In this document: positions 62,022 through 64,000 of the stretch, piece after piece | Layout: each line of letters begins with the position of its first letter | Position numbering within the stretch: position 1 is the first letter of the stretch | Source of the DNA: Caprella mutica | Taxonomy: Eukaryota; Arthropoda; Malacostraca; Amphipoda; Caprellidae | Direction: 5' to 3' | Assembly (NCBI GenBank): GCA_947561585.1 | Contig: CANNZV010001614.1 | Location: forward strand, 61,266 to 125,265 | DNA: 64,000 bases | The notes under the pieces: model-generated | What the model was told of the DNA's origin: nothing | Seen by the model: only the letters and a program-made list of their open reading frames with translations | The model's database searches: none | Translations under genes and position numbers: made by a program

Positions 62022-64000
62022 TAACTGTAATTTAGAATATATTATGAAGTCAGAAACTGCGAATAAATGAATATTAAATATTATTGTTGCATTAGTTACT
62101 ACTAAAGAACTGACGGAGGATCCAAAAACAAAATAAATTCTCATTCGCGTACGCCTACATTAAAACCCGCAATATGGCGGAAGCAGTAACATTAACTATA
62201 CTTCGTACATCAGAAGTTAGAACGAGTTTTTATCCCAAAGCGACAGCATTAAAATTTCACACACGTATAGCTTTCAAAAGTAACATAAACATAGGAAATA
62301 CTTGCAATCAAGGATACACAAGGTGTGAACTAACTCTAGAAGTTACAATGCTAAGCCACTTGAGTTTAACGATTGTGCCATTTCAAGCCATTTTATTAAT
62401 GGTACACTGGAGGAAAGTTCGAAGGGAATTCAGTGGCAGTTTTCTATGAGCCTAGGATATAAGCACTGCATTTTTGAGCTATTGAAATGACTAACTTTTG
62501 AATAAGTTTGACACTTTATGTACTCAAGCAATGAGATAAAAGTTTGCATTCAAGTGCAGATTGGTTGACAGTTTCGGACACCTTGTATGAATTCTATTTG
62601 ATGAAACCAATAAATATGTTCATAGTACACTTAAAACACGTGCATTTTTTAATGTTATCATTATATATAATCAACCTTTTTTCAAAACTGTTTAGTAAAT
62701 TGTACAATGTACTTCCACAAATATAAATATTTCAATTTGTAATTACTCTCTTTTATAAAATATATTGTTATCGATTTTTTTTCTATCAACGACTTGATAT
62801 TTAAATTAAGGGTTTGGTTGAAAAGTTCAATCCAAAGTAATATTAAACCTCATATAATTTCCTTATAAAAGAAATAGAACAGAAATATTATATATTTACA
62901 TTATACCATATTCAAACAATAAAACATATTTAACCATGATGGAAATTCACGTGGCGTAATGAAAGATTTCAATACATGACCTCTATTTTTCAGGGCCTGA
63001 GAAGCATGGCGGACGGACTGCTAATATTAATGTTGTAAAGCTCCTCCAAAGCCATCAAAATGGTAATGAGCTCTTCAGAAACATGCTGAGTTGTGGAGCT
63101 CCAAGTTAGGTTGTATAATAAGCACATAGAATAAAGTGTTGTGGAGATTTGGATGCGGAGAACTTGTAGAATTGTATCAGATTAGAAAAGAATTGTAATA
63201 ACTTGTAAAAAAATAATTAAAGACGATGTTTTTCCATTATACAAAAGGAGAATACATAGTTTTTTAATTGTAAAAAGTTGGATATTAGTTTTGGAAGAAT
63301 AGTATTGACCTCACCGATGAATTTAAATATCATATTAGTATTTAAAAAAATAACAGAACTTCTCCGAAAGTTGAAAACAAAGAAAATTAACAAGCGGCAT
63401 ATCGTCTAATTACTTTCTATCACGGCGACCATTTTTAGAATTTTATACTAAAATAAAAAAATTTCATACACTATCATCGAGAATATTTTTTTCGAGAATT
63501 CGATTTTCGTTTAATTTATTCATCATCGCTGATAAATGATCTTCTATAATCACTACTAATTTATCTGGAAGAAACCTTCACATAAACAATTATCATTTCT
63601 AGGATTCGATCTCACAATTTGTTCAATCACATCCTTTGCGATTAGAATATATAATATCGCATCCTTCGTTTCAATCAGCTGAAATAAATTGGAATGTGCA
63701 CTGAGAATGAATTTGTACTATCAATATATTTCTCATGGAATATTCAACTCTATTCGAATCGGACTCATTTGTCTCCAACCACCCAGGATAAATTGGCTGC
63801 TAGATTGGGTTAGTCCGGTCTAAATGCAGACCACTGCTTGTTTTCAGTTGCTTGTTTGACAATTTGAAGGTTCAAAGTACACAAACTGTCAGATTTTTTT
63901 TTTCCAGGTACATCCAGAATAGTTATTTTCATCAGAACTTTGAATGATTTTCGCTATGTTAACTTTGTGTCAGTGAAAGGCGAGAGGACTTCAAATATTT
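62022..64000. other. Unique sequence, no gene recognised
   Basis: A 91-codon frame at 62174-62449 begins aatATGGCGGAA and has more balanced composition than its surroundings, but its translation matches no family I know. I leave it as unassigned and probably not a gene. Confidence 0.4.

Noticed and set aside
62174..62449. 91-codon open frame starting MAEAVTL
   Set aside because: No recognisable domain, no exon signals I trust, length compatible with chance; kept only as a note in the flanking region.

Overview
The window is AT-rich, repeat-rich animal DNA. It looks like an insect genome, most likely a hemipteran such as a planthopper; that lineage call is an inference from the receptor sequence and the transposon mix, not something I could test. 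There are no bacterial features. The only stretch I accept as a functional gene part is one exon on the minus strand (52637 down to 52047). It encodes the N-terminal tail, TM1 and TM2 of a D2-like dopamine receptor (Dop2R/DOP3 type) and ends at a clean GTGAGT splice donor. I see no later exon between the donor and position 1. The simplest reading is that positions 1-52046 are the inside of one very large intron, and that 52640-64000 is upstream sequence.

Layout. 1-4345: 18-bp satellite with higher-order structure, running off the left edge. 4943-6215 and 11508-12372: two copies of one TIR transposon, the second with an internal deletion. 7366-7850: 5'-truncated LINE end. 13634-14270: 20-bp array. 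19253-21336: hAT-type element with 8-bp target duplication, containing a dead Tc1-like transposase. 22520-23870: dead LINE reverse transcriptase with a 22-bp minisatellite grown inside it. 25828-26873: 21-bp array. 27118-27552: second 20-bp array. 28508-29592: 16-bp array. 29897-31062: 32-bp array. 31534-32523: TIR element. 33893-34288: LINE C-terminal fragment. 37462-37750: 23/46-bp array. 41662-41855: hairpin MITE. 42637-43912: 24-bp array with hairpin modules. 44877-46126: mariner/Tc1-like element with a broken transposase. 48640-48788: 40-bp array. 51118-51329: near-perfect palindrome. 52047-52637: receptor exon. 53042-53231: duplicated block around an N gap. 54856-55860: 1-kb foldback element. 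56262-56468: 19-bp array. 58498-59125: 120-bp higher-order array of 12-mers.

Scattered through the window are seven copies of one short element, on both strands. They share subterminal inverted repeats, a small 3' hairpin followed by CTAG, internal modules of about 115 bp, and repeated TCAAGGTCA motifs. This layout suggests a non-autonomous Helitron/Helentron-type family, and it is the most interesting mobile family here.

Tandem arrays of at least thirteen different unit sequences make up roughly a fifth of the window. Many contain long open frames only because their unit length is a multiple of three and the unit lacks a stop; I do not regard these as genes. No tRNA, rRNA, CRISPR or operon was found. 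The genes do not form a pathway: the picture is one neuronal receptor gene whose intron and upstream region have collected transposons and satellites.
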